Made by a program: the position numbers and the translations under genes. A stretch of DNA of 64,000 bases, from NCBI GenBank assembly GCA_037903475.1, contig JBAJFG010000297.1, positions 1,550,001 to 1,614,000 on the forward strand. Direction: 5' to 3'. The notes beneath the pieces were generated by a model. The model saw nothing but the letters and a program-made list of their open reading frames with translations, had not been told where the DNA came from and searched no databases. The DNA is from Ancylostoma caninum. Taxonomy: Eukaryota; Nematoda; Chromadorea; Rhabditida; Ancylostomatidae. Of the stretch, positions 20,165 through 32,582 are shown in pieces (within the stretch, counting starts at the first letter, position 1; each line of letters opens with the position of its first letter).

Positions 20165-22640
20165 TAATCAATAAGCATCTTTCTCATTGAATGTTTAGAC
20201 GACTTCCTTGCTTCACTTTGGAGCAGACAGACCTATTCTGCAAAGATCCAGACAAAAAGATAACTATGATAGTTACCACGTTCGCGACAGCGCCGATTTT
20301 GAGCGTAATGCCTCGTAGGACACATGCGCTTCCCGGCGCATAGGTTCGTGAACGACCGGTCGAGCACGTGGTCCAGCGTGGCAGCAATTTTTCCGTCCTA
20401 TGTAAAACGCAACTTTTTTCTCATAAAAATCGTCGTCTTGGTAGTACTTCATATTTTTTCCATGTTTGTAGTATATTGATTGGATGCTGCTATGGGTTTT
20501 TTTTTTTAAAATTGGTTTCAGCTGTCACAATTCGAAATACCTTATGGAAAAACGAACCTTTGTTTTACTCACTGCTTGGATAAAACACTCACACGTTTAC
20601 TAAAAAAATTACTAAAAAGGAATTAGCTAGCTTGAGTGTCTCACAAAGGTATGAGATCAACCGGTCGTGCGGGCGGTCATGAACGTGGTAATGTGTTTGG
20701 AATCTGAGAAGGATCGCGTTATTCACAAAAAAACATCCCGTTGGAGTGAGTTAGCGATGGAGGGAGGAGGAGAAGAATAGCGTGTGGCTTACGTGTGACA
20801 CAAGGTATCCTAAACATTGGACAAGACATCTGGCGCCGGCGGCGCCAGTGTGGAGCTGGGAATCATGGCCTGATTAAAACAGTGACAAGTACGATGTTGC
20901 CCTATGCTTTTGACAAGTTGAAAGGAAGTCTTCATCATTGCTTCGCAAGAATGCCTGATGCTCTTACCATGGCACGTCACAGCTTCGTGGAAATTTTAAA
21001 TCAGTTCACGCAACATATCTGCGGAACCTTGTTTTTTTTTTTAATTTTGAGGAGAGTACGGCACTTGTATGGCAATTTTGGAAAGATGATGAAAGCTAGA
21101 AAAGTCAAACAAAATAGTTCGAATTTGGTAAATGGCGTTTGGACGTCAATTTTGCCATTGCGCCATTGCTGTGGACTCATGTGTATTGCGCATCGAAACA
21201 CGTGAACCCTCTTCAGGATAGGGAAGTACGCCGGGATTTTCCGGGATTTTCCCTTTTCCGGGCCAAAAATCCGTAAAACGTAAAACGGAAAGCCAAAAAA
21301 GGGCGGAAAACGTAAAGCGTAAAACGGAAAACGGGAAATTCAGCACACCCCTGCTCGCAAGACACAGAACCGCAACAGCATTTAACTGTCACCTGTGTCG
21401 CACTTACACACTATTTCTAAATATTTCTTTACTTATTTCACTATCAACTTCTCGAGTTTCCTATCTAGTTGGAATCGTCGTTGGCGTTGATCACAATGTT
21501 CTGCAGCATTTTCGGGGTTATTTGTCGTCGTTCGCCTATGGGTTCGCCGGCTATATTTTTAGTGAGGTTGCAGCACATTTTCAGGAAAAAACAAGTTTCT
21601 CATCATCCTTTAGGCCTTACGGCTATTAATACGTCGTGTTAACCAATAGCATGAAACATCTGTCTATTCCTGAAATCCCTGAATGACTAAATAATTAAAT
21701 AAATGTCCATTTGTAAATCCCTCCAAGATGCCGAAAATTTTTTTAGCTTTTTATTCTGTTAACGGACACAACAGGGGTTTGAATGAAAATTGAGACATCT
21801 ATTACATATGCCTCTGTGCTGGTTAGTAAATGCAGCACCTACGGAAATTTTTGCTTCTTAGCTCTCGAGGCAGTAGTGTTCTAATCGATCGTGTGGTCAA
21901 TTGTACAATAAGAACACCTGTTGCAACCTTTCTATCACCAGTAATAAAAGGTTACATCTGAATAAGCAGAATCAATAGGCAGTAGGTTTCGCGAGATGTC
22001 ATTTTTTATGCCCTGCTTCCCTCCATTTTTTAAATTTTCCTTTCACCTCTTATTAACTTCTATATTCTGTTTTTTCACTCAAAACATCGAACTCCTCAAG
22101 CATAATCATAATAAAAAAAACCTAATTTTCAGCTAAAATCTCACAAGGGAGATGCAAGAGGCCAGGCTTGCAGATCGGAATGAAACCTATTTGGTTAGAA
22201 TCTTTGTTTGAGAAGGTGCTAGAGTATATATTTAATTACTGCACTCGTTCCCAAAACGTGGAAATCCTACCACTTTACTACGCATATGCGTTGCAGCACC
22301 CATCCATCAGCAAAGGGGTGGCGAACCTCTTCATGAGCATCCGTTTTGCATACTTGTTTTTTATTCCTCCTATGTTGTTTTAGAAGACCATACCTATCCT
22401 TGCTGACGTACCACCCACGAAATAACTGCAGGAGTAGATTACGTTTAATGAAGTGTAGTTATTCCATAGATGGTACGTCAGTAAGTGTAGGTATTCTCCT
22501 CTTACCTTTTAAATTTGATTTCAACAACATAGGAGAAATATCTAACAGATACAATATACCCAAAAATGTCCCCTCACTCCAAATATATGAAAAAAAATTG
22601 GAAAAGAAGACGAGATTGTGCACTTTTTTTTTTAGTAAAA
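20165..22640. other. Interval without a supported gene
   Basis: A minus-strand stretch around 20390-20270 contains RSRTYAPGSACVLRGITLK with a possible donor GTG|GTAACT and an acceptor TTTGCAG, but no chain was completed. The degenerate GGCGGAAAACGTAAAGCGTA repeat lies at 21230-21345. Confidence 0.3.
21225..21345 (+). repeat. Degenerate AAAACGGAAAG repeat, second copy at 19.0 kb
   Basis: CCGGGATTTTCCGGGATTTT is followed by CCGTAAAACGTAAAACGGAA and GGCGGAAAACGTAAAGCGTA. The second half matches 19025-19095. Function unknown; probably part of a dispersed element. Confidence 0.5.
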
Positions 22641-22860
22641 AGCGCATAGCGCACTGGCAAGGGGCGCAGCCACCACACACATAGTGGTTCGGTCCCTCTT
22701 CTTTTTCAAGCGAGCTTTCTATCTCTCTGGGACCCTTAAATTGATGCAACATCAATTGGGGAGGATAAAGCGCTGAACGTCATTGCAGAGGATACACGCG
22801 CATTTGGAATCTTTTCTGAGTACGAATCGAAGCTGAATGAGCGGCTTATCTGTGACTGAT
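22641..22860 (+). repeat. tRNA-derived SINE
   Basis: An A box TAGCGCACTGG at 22647-22657 and a B box GGTTCGGTCCC at 22686-22696 are both close to the Pol III consensus and correctly spaced. A non-tRNA body follows (GGGGAGGATAAAGCGCTG region). The CACACATAGTG segment cannot form a normal anticodon arm. This is the best of three tRNA-like heads in the window. Confidence 0.55.
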
Positions 22861-22893
22861 GTCCCTCCACTGTCAATAATTACGTTGCTTTAA

Positions 22894-23355
22894 AGGCAGC
22901 AGGAGCTGAAATTCTCGCCTCTGAGCTGAGCTGCGGGTGGTGAAGTACAGACTCAGCACATCATAAATGTGGAACGAACAAGACGATGATGGCTTACCTG
23001 CAGAGAAAATGGAACATTCGTCGCGAACACGCCTGGCCGTGTTCGTGCGCGGACGAGTTTTCCTCGGCGCGAAAGCCATTGCGGCGCGTGGTTTTGGCCG
23101 GGTCCCGCCATGAAACCGTGTGAATTGAATGCATTTCGTTTTCCCTTTGCGCCAAACCACGCACCACAATGGGTTTTGCGCCGGGGAAAACTCGTCCGCG
23201 CGCGAACACTGCCAGGCGTGTTCGCGACGAATGTTCCATTTTCTCTGCAGGTAAGCCATCGTCGTCTGTGTTCGTTTCACATTTATGATGTGCTGAGTCT
23301 GTACTTCATCACCCACAGCTCAGCTCGGAGTCGAGGATTTCAGCTCCTGCTGCCT
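22894..23355. mobile_element. Fold-back TTAA-flanked MITE, 462 bp
   Basis: The element begins AGGCAGCAGGAGCTGAAATT and ends with its inverse (AATTTCAGCTCC then TGCTGCCT, with one base shift). It is palindromic over nearly its whole length: GTACAGACTCAGCACATCAT, TACCTGCAGAGAAAATGGAA, CATTCGTCGCGAACACGCC and GACGAGTTTTCC all recur inverted. TTAA lies outside both ends (22890-22893, 23356-23359), as for piggyBac-type insertion. The open frames on both strands are products of the palindrome. Confidence 0.82.
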
Positions 23356-23359
23356 TTAA

Positions 23360-23775
23360 AGGCAGAGGTCCACCTCGTATTCATGGTTGAGCTAATGGCT
23401 GATTCTGCATCTCCTCGACATGCTGATTCCAGCGGTATACATGAATTGTCCCAAAACGGTCTTTAAACCCGTTTTCCGGGACGGGGTCTGTAACAGTTTG
23501 CTAACCCGAGTTGACGTGTGAAGCCGTTGATCTTATCGATTGGACACGCCAAGACTCGTTGGCCACCGCGGCAGCCGTGGCAGTCAGCCAGCACAGCAAT
23601 CGGATTTTTGGAGCGATCCGCCTCCGGGCTCCAAAAATGTAGCCATTTCGACCGCTTCAAAAATGGAGCTTTTGTCACATTTGAGTCTGCTGATGTACAT
23701 TACTGGGATCAACATGGCCAGAAGGCCTAGGATATGTCTTTAACTCCAACAACGGAATAAGGTGGCCCTCTGCCT
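23360..23775. mobile_element. Second TTAA-flanked MITE, adjacent to the first
   Basis: It begins AGGCAGAGGTCCACCT directly after the TTAA at 23356-23359 and ends AGGTGGCCCTCTGCCT before TTAA at 23776-23779. It therefore shares one TTAA with the preceding fold-back element. The interior carries an ATTTTTGGAGC...GCTCCAAAAAT hairpin near 23610-23638 and GC-rich sequence. No coding content was recognised. Confidence 0.78.
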
Positions 23776-23779
23776 TTAA

Positions 23780-26700
23780 GTTGCTGCTAATTCCTGACTG
23801 CTGAGTACTGCTGACGTCTTTTTATGATTTTATCCTGAAAGAGCCAAATATTATCTGACGAAAAAAGGTCTTTTTCATCGTGTGTGCAGAGGCGTTATCA
23901 GTTGGTCGGATTTTCGCGTTTCGAATTACGATGTGTTGCTGGCAAATACATGCCTTGACAACATGATCCAATCTTGAGGAATTTATTATAACAAATTATT
24001 CCAGTAGATTCATGGCATATACTGCTGATTATTTGATGGCAAAATAAATAGTTCACGTAGTTTTAAGATGAGGAACACGTTGTCGTGGTGTCAGCCAGAA
24101 CAGGGTGTAGGGGAGGAGGGTGCAGGTTAATTCACAGTTCCACATAACCACACAATTACGATGGAGTAAGCATAGCCTTCAACGTTTTCTATGCATTACA
24201 TCCACCGCTTAGCATTGGGTATATCGAACCTACATGGCTAATTTGCAATAACGGATGCAGGAATTTTCTTCAGTTAGAGAGGTGGGCAGAGGAAGAGAGG
24301 AGGCCGGTAAAAAAGTCGTGGCGAACCTGAAAGTTTGTCAACTAGAGCGATGTTAAAATTAACCTGCGGAAATTAATTCGAAAATGAGAAATAGGAGATC
24401 TTAAATGAAGTAGAAACTTTGTATGTTCCACGAAAGGTTTCGAAAAACGTGGCGACTCACTTCCGAGGGGGGGGGGGGGATGAGTGCGTTTCAGTCTCCA
24501 TACGGTTTGCGGTCGGACCGCTAATCCTTGAATGATTTTATGTTAAATGCCGTTCCAGCCCTATAGAGTCTTATGAGGCGAGCATCAGTACTTCTGATGC
24601 AGACCAAGGCTGCACAATGCAGTACTCATTCGCTATCAATTGACGATCATTCGCTGTTGCGGTGGCATTTTTGCTCCGCTCTATCGGTGGACACGTGGTG
24701 AGCTCGTCCGTCGACTGGATGCTGAGTGTTGTCTATCTAGGATGAGTCGAATGAACGGGTGTGAGGAGGCCTTTGGTGGTTTAGAGCGTGAATAGATGAA
24801 CTTGCACCACTTCCAGGCCTCTGAAGACGACGTTGAGTCGAAACGTTAGGCCGTATTAAACGTGTCCTTATAACAACCTGAGTGGCACAGAAGAATTCTC
24901 ACATATAATCAAGTAAGAATGCCCAGGTTTTATGACCAGAACAGATGGAAGTTACAGAAAAGTGTGCCCAGAAAAAGCATTTATATGTAATTTGAAACAT
25001 AGTCGTAGGATCTATGTTTACCAGGTCACATCTAACAAAAGGCAACCCTTCACCTAGGAATATCCCCTTTCAGTTCTGATAGAGGCCCCAACATGCTGAA
25101 CGAAGTAGAAGACAGCGGCGCGCAAGTGGTGGTGGTTCAACTCTCGGCCAACATTTTTTAGAGTGCTTGCTCAACTAATCCAAATTCTGGAGAGGTTATG
25201 AACAAGCCCTGGTCTCACGTATCAGCAAAGCCTATTAAACCTACGGATAGAGAGCCATGCAAATGGGTGGTCAATCAGTGAAACCAATAGGACCTAAAAT
25301 TTATTTTTGGCTGAGTCCTGAATAAGAAATGACTTGTGAGCCGGATCACTGCTCCGGTGAAACGTTACGAAAGGCCATCCCAACTGAGTTTAACTTCGGG
25401 CGAAACAACTCTTTTCAGCGGAGAAACGAGCGTTGTTATCGTATTTATGGCCCACCCTGTATATGCCTTCGCATCGAAGGACTAGGCTATTACTGGATGG
25501 ATCGAAACTTAAACTGTTTTTCTTTTCCACTAACGTGGGTTCTCGCTGTGGAGCAATTGAGATTGCTGGATTGCTTTCCATTTTGGAATAGAAAAAATCA
25601 GCTGAGCGTTTTTACCCTGCAGATGGAAACCTTCTCGCTGCAGCTGTTTAAATATAAATGAATCTTCTAGGTACCTGCGTTGTTCTGTCCAAAAGTAGTG
25701 CTCGTTCACGATGTCAACATCTTCGGGTTGCCTTCAAAACAATGGCAGACAAGAGATCTTGACTTGTAAGGGCACCCAAGAAGGAGTGAAGAAATATAAT
25801 AAATGAATCTGATGAATAACTGAAGATATCATTTGGAGCTCTCTCTAATTTACGTACAGCAGAAATATGTCTGGTGAAAGCAGTTTGAATGAAACATTCT
25901 GTTATTTCTGATAACTGGATTTTGAACCCAATTTCCTGAGCTCTACAGGAAAACGGGCCAGATGGGTAGGGTTATATTCAAATTTCCAGTCATGGGCTTG
26001 ATAGTTACGTAGTATGTACTAGTGTTTCTTTCTGATATTTGAAAATAAAAAAATATATAAGGAAGGAATAAGCACGGGTTGCAAACACATGTTCTGCATG
26101 CAGTACTATGCAAGGCTTATAAAAGCAGGCTAATTTATTCCAGCTCGACTTCTGTATCTATAGCTGCAATTACTAGTAAGCAGATGCTTTGCAAAATGTT
26201 AAACAGGTAGGCAGCCACAGAAAACCGTAGAAGGTTCATAAGTTCATGAAAAGTTAACTAAAGTGAGCTCAATGCACCTCGAATCTGCCGAGAGATGGAA
26301 GCTTTGCGGTTAACTGGGAAATGAAATAAGCGACAAGCACGCGAAAGCGTCCTCGAGTGAGAAATTTATCACTTCGATTTCAAATATTCAAGCGAGAACT
26401 TTATAATTTAGGCTTTAAATACAGCAGAGATAGGAGAGAATTTATACACACACGAATTTCCCTGAGAAAAAAAAATTATGGCTATAGACCACTGGGACAA
26501 CGAACAAGAATCCATTGTTATCTCCATCATGAGCTTATAATTAGAATTCAGAAACACATCTTGTTTATTAATTATACACATAAGCGGAATACGCAGGATC
26601 AGTGGCACTAAATAGTATCTACGCTCTCTGAGTATGGCACGAACACTATGTAGCGATATTGTAAACCTGCAGCTTCTGAACATTAGAAAAGCTCTATTCT

Positions 26701-27979
26701 CCGTGGCTCCCGTCTTGGCAGCACAGCATGGACTGACTGCAAGCTTATTCATTTAGCTGTTCGACTACGCTCGAAAATTATGAGGGGACAGCAAAAAGCA
26801 GGTCAGAAACCAGGTTTCTGATCTCCTCCAAAAGATTCTCATCTCATCGATTCTCCCAATTTGTTGCGGGCATGGAAGATCAGGTAAACATAGGGCGGAC
26901 TGATCCGTCAATTGGCTTGAAATTCCTGTGCTCATAATGGGGGTAAATCAGGTTAGCACATAAAATTTGCAGCTCAGCGCACTCTGACATACTCTTATCT
27001 ACATATTAGACAGCCAATCAGACCAACAACTATTGATTTATTGATCAGCGCCTCATGAGTCCCACCCCTAGGAACCTACCCTGACGTAGGTCTGGGGATC
27101 TTCAGTGATTTGATAGAATCTAGTATTTTTGCAGAAGGGGGATCAGTGTCACTGACAAATTCGGGGGTTGAGCACTGTAAGTGGAGGGTGTGGCGCGGCC
27201 GAGCTCTGCGATTGGCCAGCCATATGAGCAGGCCAATCGCAATGGTCGGTGGCACTATCATTTCCATGTAGAACGCACCCGTCTATTGAAAACTTCAGAA
27301 CTACAGACGTTTGCACGGAAATGGATGGGAAGCATCGAGAACTGCATACGTTTTGCAGTATAGTCATTACCTATAACAGTACCGTGGTATACTTACAGTT
27401 TGCCTCAGTCAGAGTGGACCACTCGTAGTGAAGACTATGCTACATTATGCAAAATAAAATATAGGTGTATAGACAGAAAAAATATGATGCTTTCTGGACA
27501 ACACAATTCTAAGGAATATTGTTATCGACACTTTTTGGATGCGTTTAGCATATTCTCACGCTGTGCATTGCTTAAATTCTAGGAGCGAAGAAGCAAATAC
27601 TTGCTAAAATTTTGTTAGCGCGGATGATGTGTATATGAGACAGATCGCAACGGTCTCCTACAGCTTGTGTATGTGTGGAATAATCCAGAAGGTCTTGAAA
27701 ATGCATGAACTCCGTTGTAAAATGCATCGAATATGTTGCATTGCTTGCTTGTTGTTCGGAAAATCTGCCAAGCGTAGGCCACTGCGAACACAACATCTCT
27801 TTTGAAGACATTCCCCAAACAATGGACGGCAAAAACGAAAATTGGCATTTTCAAAATTACGGCTTGGGAGTGTGAAGCGCAATGTACGTACGACGTTGTT
27901 TGCAAATATTGTAAACTATGTTGATACGTAGCTGAGCAAAACAATATACGTTTTTCCGAGAGAATGAAAATTTGTACAA
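23780..27979. other. Long interval without a supported gene
   Basis: Features seen: a G13 tract at 24467-24479; a GAAGACGACGTTGAGTCGAA word at about 24820 that resembles conserved 3' motifs of some retroelements; a single Tc1/mariner-type end (CAGGGTGGGCCATAAATACG on the minus strand) ending at about 25458 beside TA; a B-box-like GGTTCAACTCT near 25134; and a hairpin GCGATTGGCC/GGCCAATCGC at about 27208-27241. No exon chain was found. Confidence 0.35.
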
Positions 27980-27987
27980 TTTTGATT

Positions 27988-28110
27988 GGGTGTGGAGCGT
28001 TATACCCGGAAAAGGCGGTGCCATGGAGCTCCTCCATTGGCGAGTCGCGTGAATTCACCAATTACAGAGCTACTCCGCGCTGCTCCCTCCAGGTATAACG
28101 CTCCACAGCC
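27988..28110. mobile_element. 123-bp MITE with perfect 8-bp target duplication
   Basis: TTTTGATT occurs at 27980-27987 and 28111-28118. The ends are GGGTGTGGAGCGTTATACCC and, inverted, GGCTGTGGAGCGTTATACCT, each followed by GG. An 8-bp duplication with GG-starting terminal repeats fits Merlin-type or hAT-type insertion; the superfamily is left open. The centre (about 75 bp) has no coding content. Confidence 0.82.
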
Positions 28111-28118
28111 TTTTGATT

Positions 28119-29190
28119 AAGCCTATTAAATGCTCTACTGCAGTGTTTGAAATCTTTCCTTTTTTTTCGAAAGAGGAAATGTACGCTGCACCATCTGAGA
28201 TCGATGATCATCTCTTATTTTCGATTACAGCTTCTGTGATTTTGGATTCGGAATCAGCAACGTGTCAAAGTACCACGACAATGGAGTTGATTGCAAAGAT
28301 GGATGACAATATGGCTGAAATCTGTTTGAAATAAGATAATGGACGGTGGAAGAAATACGTCATGACCATCATTCCTTCCAATGCATTCCTCTAAACCCAT
28401 TGATTAGGAATGACAGCTAAAACTCGTGCGTAGTAACTCAGGTTTTTAAAATTGCCTGAGCAAGTCTTTTGAAAAGGTAGTTCTGTGGATTTTTCTTCAA
28501 TTCTAGGTGAGAATGCGACGACAGCTAAGGCTCTCAGAAGTCGAGATTTCAGAACTGTGACCTTTGCAACGTTTCGTGAGAGATTCGTCCTAGAGAAGCT
28601 AAGATAGCTGGACTAGTGTAAACCATAAATTACCCTCCTAACCAATGTTACGATTTCAGGAGCTGCCCAGATCCATAGGAAATGGAAGGAATTATAACTG
28701 AAGTCGTGAAAGTCAAAAAGCTCAGTCTTTTGACAATTGTCAGCGAGGAATTAAAAAAACTGAAGGCTACGTCATTGACGTATGCCTACGCAACTCATGA
28801 GATGCTCTAATAATACTCCATGTTTGACACCGGGTGCAGCGTTGAATAATTCAGCGCTTAGCAGGAACCCGCTTCATGCCTTTCATAACGCAGTTAGTGC
28901 GGAGAGACGGACTTTTTGAAGAGCAGTCTCCACAATTAAGGGCATAGTAGGGGCATTGTCCCAATCTCTCTGACAGTGCCCTACTCTTCCTGGATGCTCC
29001 TCTAATTACAATGGAGCAGCCAGGAGATAACCATCGCTATCGAGGCTCAGGCCAGACTTCGGCAAAGACTTGGCTCAAGGCAAGCAGGGTTTCGTAAGCG
29101 ATGAGGTGAGCAAAAGGGACTTCGTACCAGGGACTTGGACCTTGGTTGAAGAATCATCCACTTCTTCGGAAATAGGAGCAAAGAAAGGAG
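28119..29190. other. Interval without a supported gene
   Basis: A plus-strand frame at 28113-28334 begins in the MITE flank (EMYAAPSEIDDHLLFSITAS) but has no splice partners. Nothing else was recognised. Confidence 0.3.
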
Positions 29191-29199
29191 ATTGAATCT

Positions 29200-30000
29200 A
29201 AGAATTTTTCTTTCATTAATTCTATTAATTCTGACTGAAATAAGAGTTAAATTGGTGTTTGTTTTAGAAATTACACTTGAAAAGGTACCCCGTAGTACCC
29301 ACAGCATCGTTGGTACTGAACGGATCCTGCTCAGATTTCATAGTAAGATTACGAATACTACTCCTACTCTTACTGTAGTAGGAAATTGGAATCAATTGAT
29401 TTTGGCAAGAGCTTGTGGGGTCCTCACGCGAAAATTCTACCAGAAGCATTGCTTTCAGCGCTTACAAGGAGACAGGTTCTGCACGAATATTTCTGGAAAA
29501 AGGCGCATGACTGCAAATGGCGATGTACTATCTATCTCTGAAAGATAACTTGATTCAATTGATTTTGGTAAGAGTTACACCTGGAAAAATACGTTGCAGT
29601 ACTCACAGCACTGTTATTACTGAACGGATCCTGCTCGAACTTTGTAGAAAGATTACGAGTGCGACTCTAGCACCAAATGCTAGAGGAAATTGGAATAGTT
29701 TGATTTTGAAATGAGTTTGACCGGTTATCATGCGGAAATTCTGCCTACAGCACTGCCTTCAATGCTAATAAAAGGACAGGTTCTGAACGTATCCAGCTGG
29801 AAATGGGCACACTGCTGCGTCTGACAATGCTCTATCCAAATCCAAAAAAGAATTGGATTCAATTGATTTTGATAGAAGTTATAGGTGAAAAAGTACCTCG
29901 CAGTACCCACAGCATCGTCGGTACTGAATGGATCCTGTTCAAACTTTGTGGTGAGATTACGAGTACGACTCTACTGCCAACTGCCAGATGAAATTGGAAT
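29200..30000 (+). repeat. Tandem repeat with period of about 304 bp, about 2.6 copies
   Basis: Anchor TACTGAACGGATCCTGCTC occurs near 29313 and 29618, and as TACTGAATGGATCCTGTTC near 29922. GTACCCACAGCATCG, TAAGATTACGA(A/G)TA and GGAAATTGGAAT recur at the same spacing. Copies differ by many substitutions and indels, so the duplication is old. Partly open frames give related peptides in each copy (VPRSTHSIVGTERILL; VPRSTHSIVGTEWILF). Confidence 0.75.
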
Positions 30001-30253
30001 TATCCTTTTTTGAAAAAGAGGATTATTTTTTGTTGTCGATTCAAATGTTTATATATTGCTCAGGAATTCCTTGAACCCTAGATTTACCCTAAAATTTAAG
30101 GTTCAGCACCGGTCAAGAGAATTTTCGTCAAACAACTTTCTCTAAAATCAAATATTTCCATTTGTACTGGCCCGGTTAGCTAGAGGAGTTTCCTCGTCTG
30201 TTCAGTTACAGCGCAGAAAAAATAGCTAAAAATGGTCCTCAACACCGCATTGC

Positions 30254-30297
30254 GAAGTTATTTGAAGAAATTGCGCACAATTTCTTCAAATAACTTC
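30254..30297. repeat. Perfect 20-bp hairpin
   Basis: GAAGTTATTTGAAGAAATTG and its exact reverse complement flank CGCA. It lies in otherwise unique sequence. The stem is too short and too perfect to call a microRNA precursor, and no TIR or target duplication was identified. Confidence 0.8.
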
Positions 30298-30800
30298 TTC
30301 CAAAATCAATCATTTCCAATTTTATTCGCACTGTTGTAATCTGGAAATATTACTCTATCAAACTAATAGCAGGAACCTCCAAAATCTCTATCCCTTCTTA
30401 AATTCTAGCTGGAAATTCAATAATTATATGTGCCAAAGTGTTAGCGTGCTCCACCGCCAGTGCACTTGTTAATACTTGTGAACTCGTGTGGGCATGTCGA
30501 CGTGCGTTGAAAACACAAAACCAATGTTCTTCGCAAAAACTTGTTCTAAGCTATTTACAATAGGGGCCTCATAGATTCCTGGCTAGGTCAAAGGGGACTT
30601 CGTAATTTTTTCTGCTCGAGCTAAGCTTGTGCCGAACTCTGGCTCAGGCTCCACTTACTGTATGAGTCCCGCACAACTCTCTACGTAGCAAGCCCCTGGA
30701 TCGTGAGTACCTAGCAGTGGATTGATGGCTAGGAAAGACAACATTCAACAGCCAAGTATTCGGAGGTATTTTCACCCGAATGTCGATAAATTCGCGCTAA
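30298..30800. other. Spacer with nothing assigned
   Basis: No gene or element recognised. Confidence 0.3.
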
Positions 30801-30966
30801 GATCTTACTTAATTTAGCGCGATAAGACTCAGTGAAGGCGACGCCTCGATTTCTCGGATTCGTCAGTGCGTTCCTCGCTGTTTTGCTGGTGGATATGAGT
30901 TCTAGGTCCTTCAAAACCACATTATCAGCAAAATCTCAAACATGAAGATTTGAGCGAGTGCTGCCT
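30800..30966. mobile_element. Right end of a TTAA-family MITE, decayed
   Basis: ATATGAGTTCTAGGTCC, then AAATCTCAAACATGAAGATT and TGAGCGAGTGCTGCCT match the right ends of the elements at 45976-46253 and 52605-53010. The terminal TTAA has become TCAA and the left end was not found. Confidence 0.6.
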
Positions 30967-30969
30967 TCA

Positions 30970-32580
30970 AAACAATCTCATGCTACGCCTTCGCATCTTT
31001 TTTCCTACCCTAGAGTAACTTTTTGTTTAATGTTGTTTTTCTACCAATACTCTCCGCGCATTTTAATTGAATAATCAAATAAACAAAATGTCTCTAGAAG
31101 TAGAAGCTTACTTCTACACAGAAGCATTTTAACAGTGGAACTCAGTACATCTCACAATTACATTTAGAATCTTATTGAGCCATGTAGAGAAAAAGCACTT
31201 CACTGGCTATGAACCTACTACTAAGCCGCTCTATTTATGCAAGAAACATCGTGGCAAGCACTGAGATGCGGACCAATTTCCCAATTGCAAAAACAACTGA
31301 ACAATGATGAAGGCAATACGGATGGCAGTTAAACATAAAGGCAGAAAACCAGTAACATTTAAGTGGTCATCCATTCTTCAAATAACGTTTCGCAATTACG
31401 GGCCAAAAGCTATGCTCAGAGTCAAAAATCCATGTCGACTTGGAGTGGCCTTGCAGGAGAGGTTCTCCTTCCTTTAGCTAGTGTTCAAAAACATTCTCGA
31501 TTAATGAGATTCGCATAGTGTATGATTTTAGCAGCTTCTTTGTAATATTGTGACGTTGACTAGCCTAGAAACTTAATGTAAATCAACACGACAAAACTCA
31601 GAACTTTTCTAGGTCAACGTACCAGAATTCGTTGCTTCAGGAGAGGCCTCTTGTAATAGAATTCTCTAAGTGATTACAGGAATGTTCGACAACCGGAATT
31701 GCTTAGATGCAAATGCCCTTTTCCGTTGAAACATCTTCCAATAAATATGAAGTGAGACTCAATTATGCCAATAGTACAGCATAACCCAATGAGGAGAAAA
31801 TAAAGTTATTAATGGTGATGGTAACTGAAGAATAAATGTGGAACAAATCAAAGCGAATTGGTTCGGGAGATTCGCCAAAATATTTTATTTGGTCGCATAT
31901 CATGTAGTGAATCAAATGATGGTTTGCGGCCGAAATCGGAAGAAATCACAATCACCATGCCTTAACCTAATCCGTGCCCAAAATGACGGTTGGCTGAGGC
32001 GAAGAGTTCTCAGAGAGAATAGTCGAAATCATTTTCCTATGCAATTCTAGTAAGACAAAAGTTAATGGCGAAGGAGAACTAATTCAGATGTGATATTTGA
32101 ACCAAGTATCAAGCTGTCAAGTGAATTTCATCGTTTTGCTTTTTGAAGCTTTCTGAGAAGCAAGCGGTCAGTGGTTGGTACGGACAGTAATTATGGCTAG
32201 GGAATCAGTGAGGTAACCTGTTCGCTACATATACGCAAATTACTCCAATAATTACGCCGATTAAATTTTTTCCAGTTGATCTGCGCCAACCTGAGCAGAC
32301 CTCGAGTGCTCTTGTCAACTGTAATCTACTTTGCCTGCAAGGAACAGTCATTCCGAATCGCATCACTGCCTTCTTGGCTATACCGAAAGGAAAGGGACGG
32401 AGATGAGTTTTTGCGGGACGGTACTCCTATTTCCAAAGCTTTAAACTTAGCCAGAATTAAGTACTCCTAGAAATGATGAGAATATGTTCGAAGAGGGCAA
32501 AAGCGCTCTTGAGTGACCACAGAGATATAGCAGTTAGCCTTAAGAATGAGGAAACTCGAACAAATTTGATGGAATAGCAT
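30970..32580. other. Interval without a supported gene
   Basis: AT-rich, with short open frames only. Nothing recognised. Confidence 0.3.
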
Positions 32581-32582
32581 GT

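Noticed and set aside
22873..23466. Frames of 118 to 147 codons on both strands
   Set aside because: They lie on the arms of the fold-back TTAA element, are mirror images of one another, and show no domain.
24790..24880. Possible hammerhead ribozyme (CTGAAGA, stem GAC/GTC, GAAAC)
   Set aside because: The conserved core words are present but one extra C breaks stem II spacing, stem I cannot form, and no proper NUH cleavage triplet pairs with stem III in either orientation.
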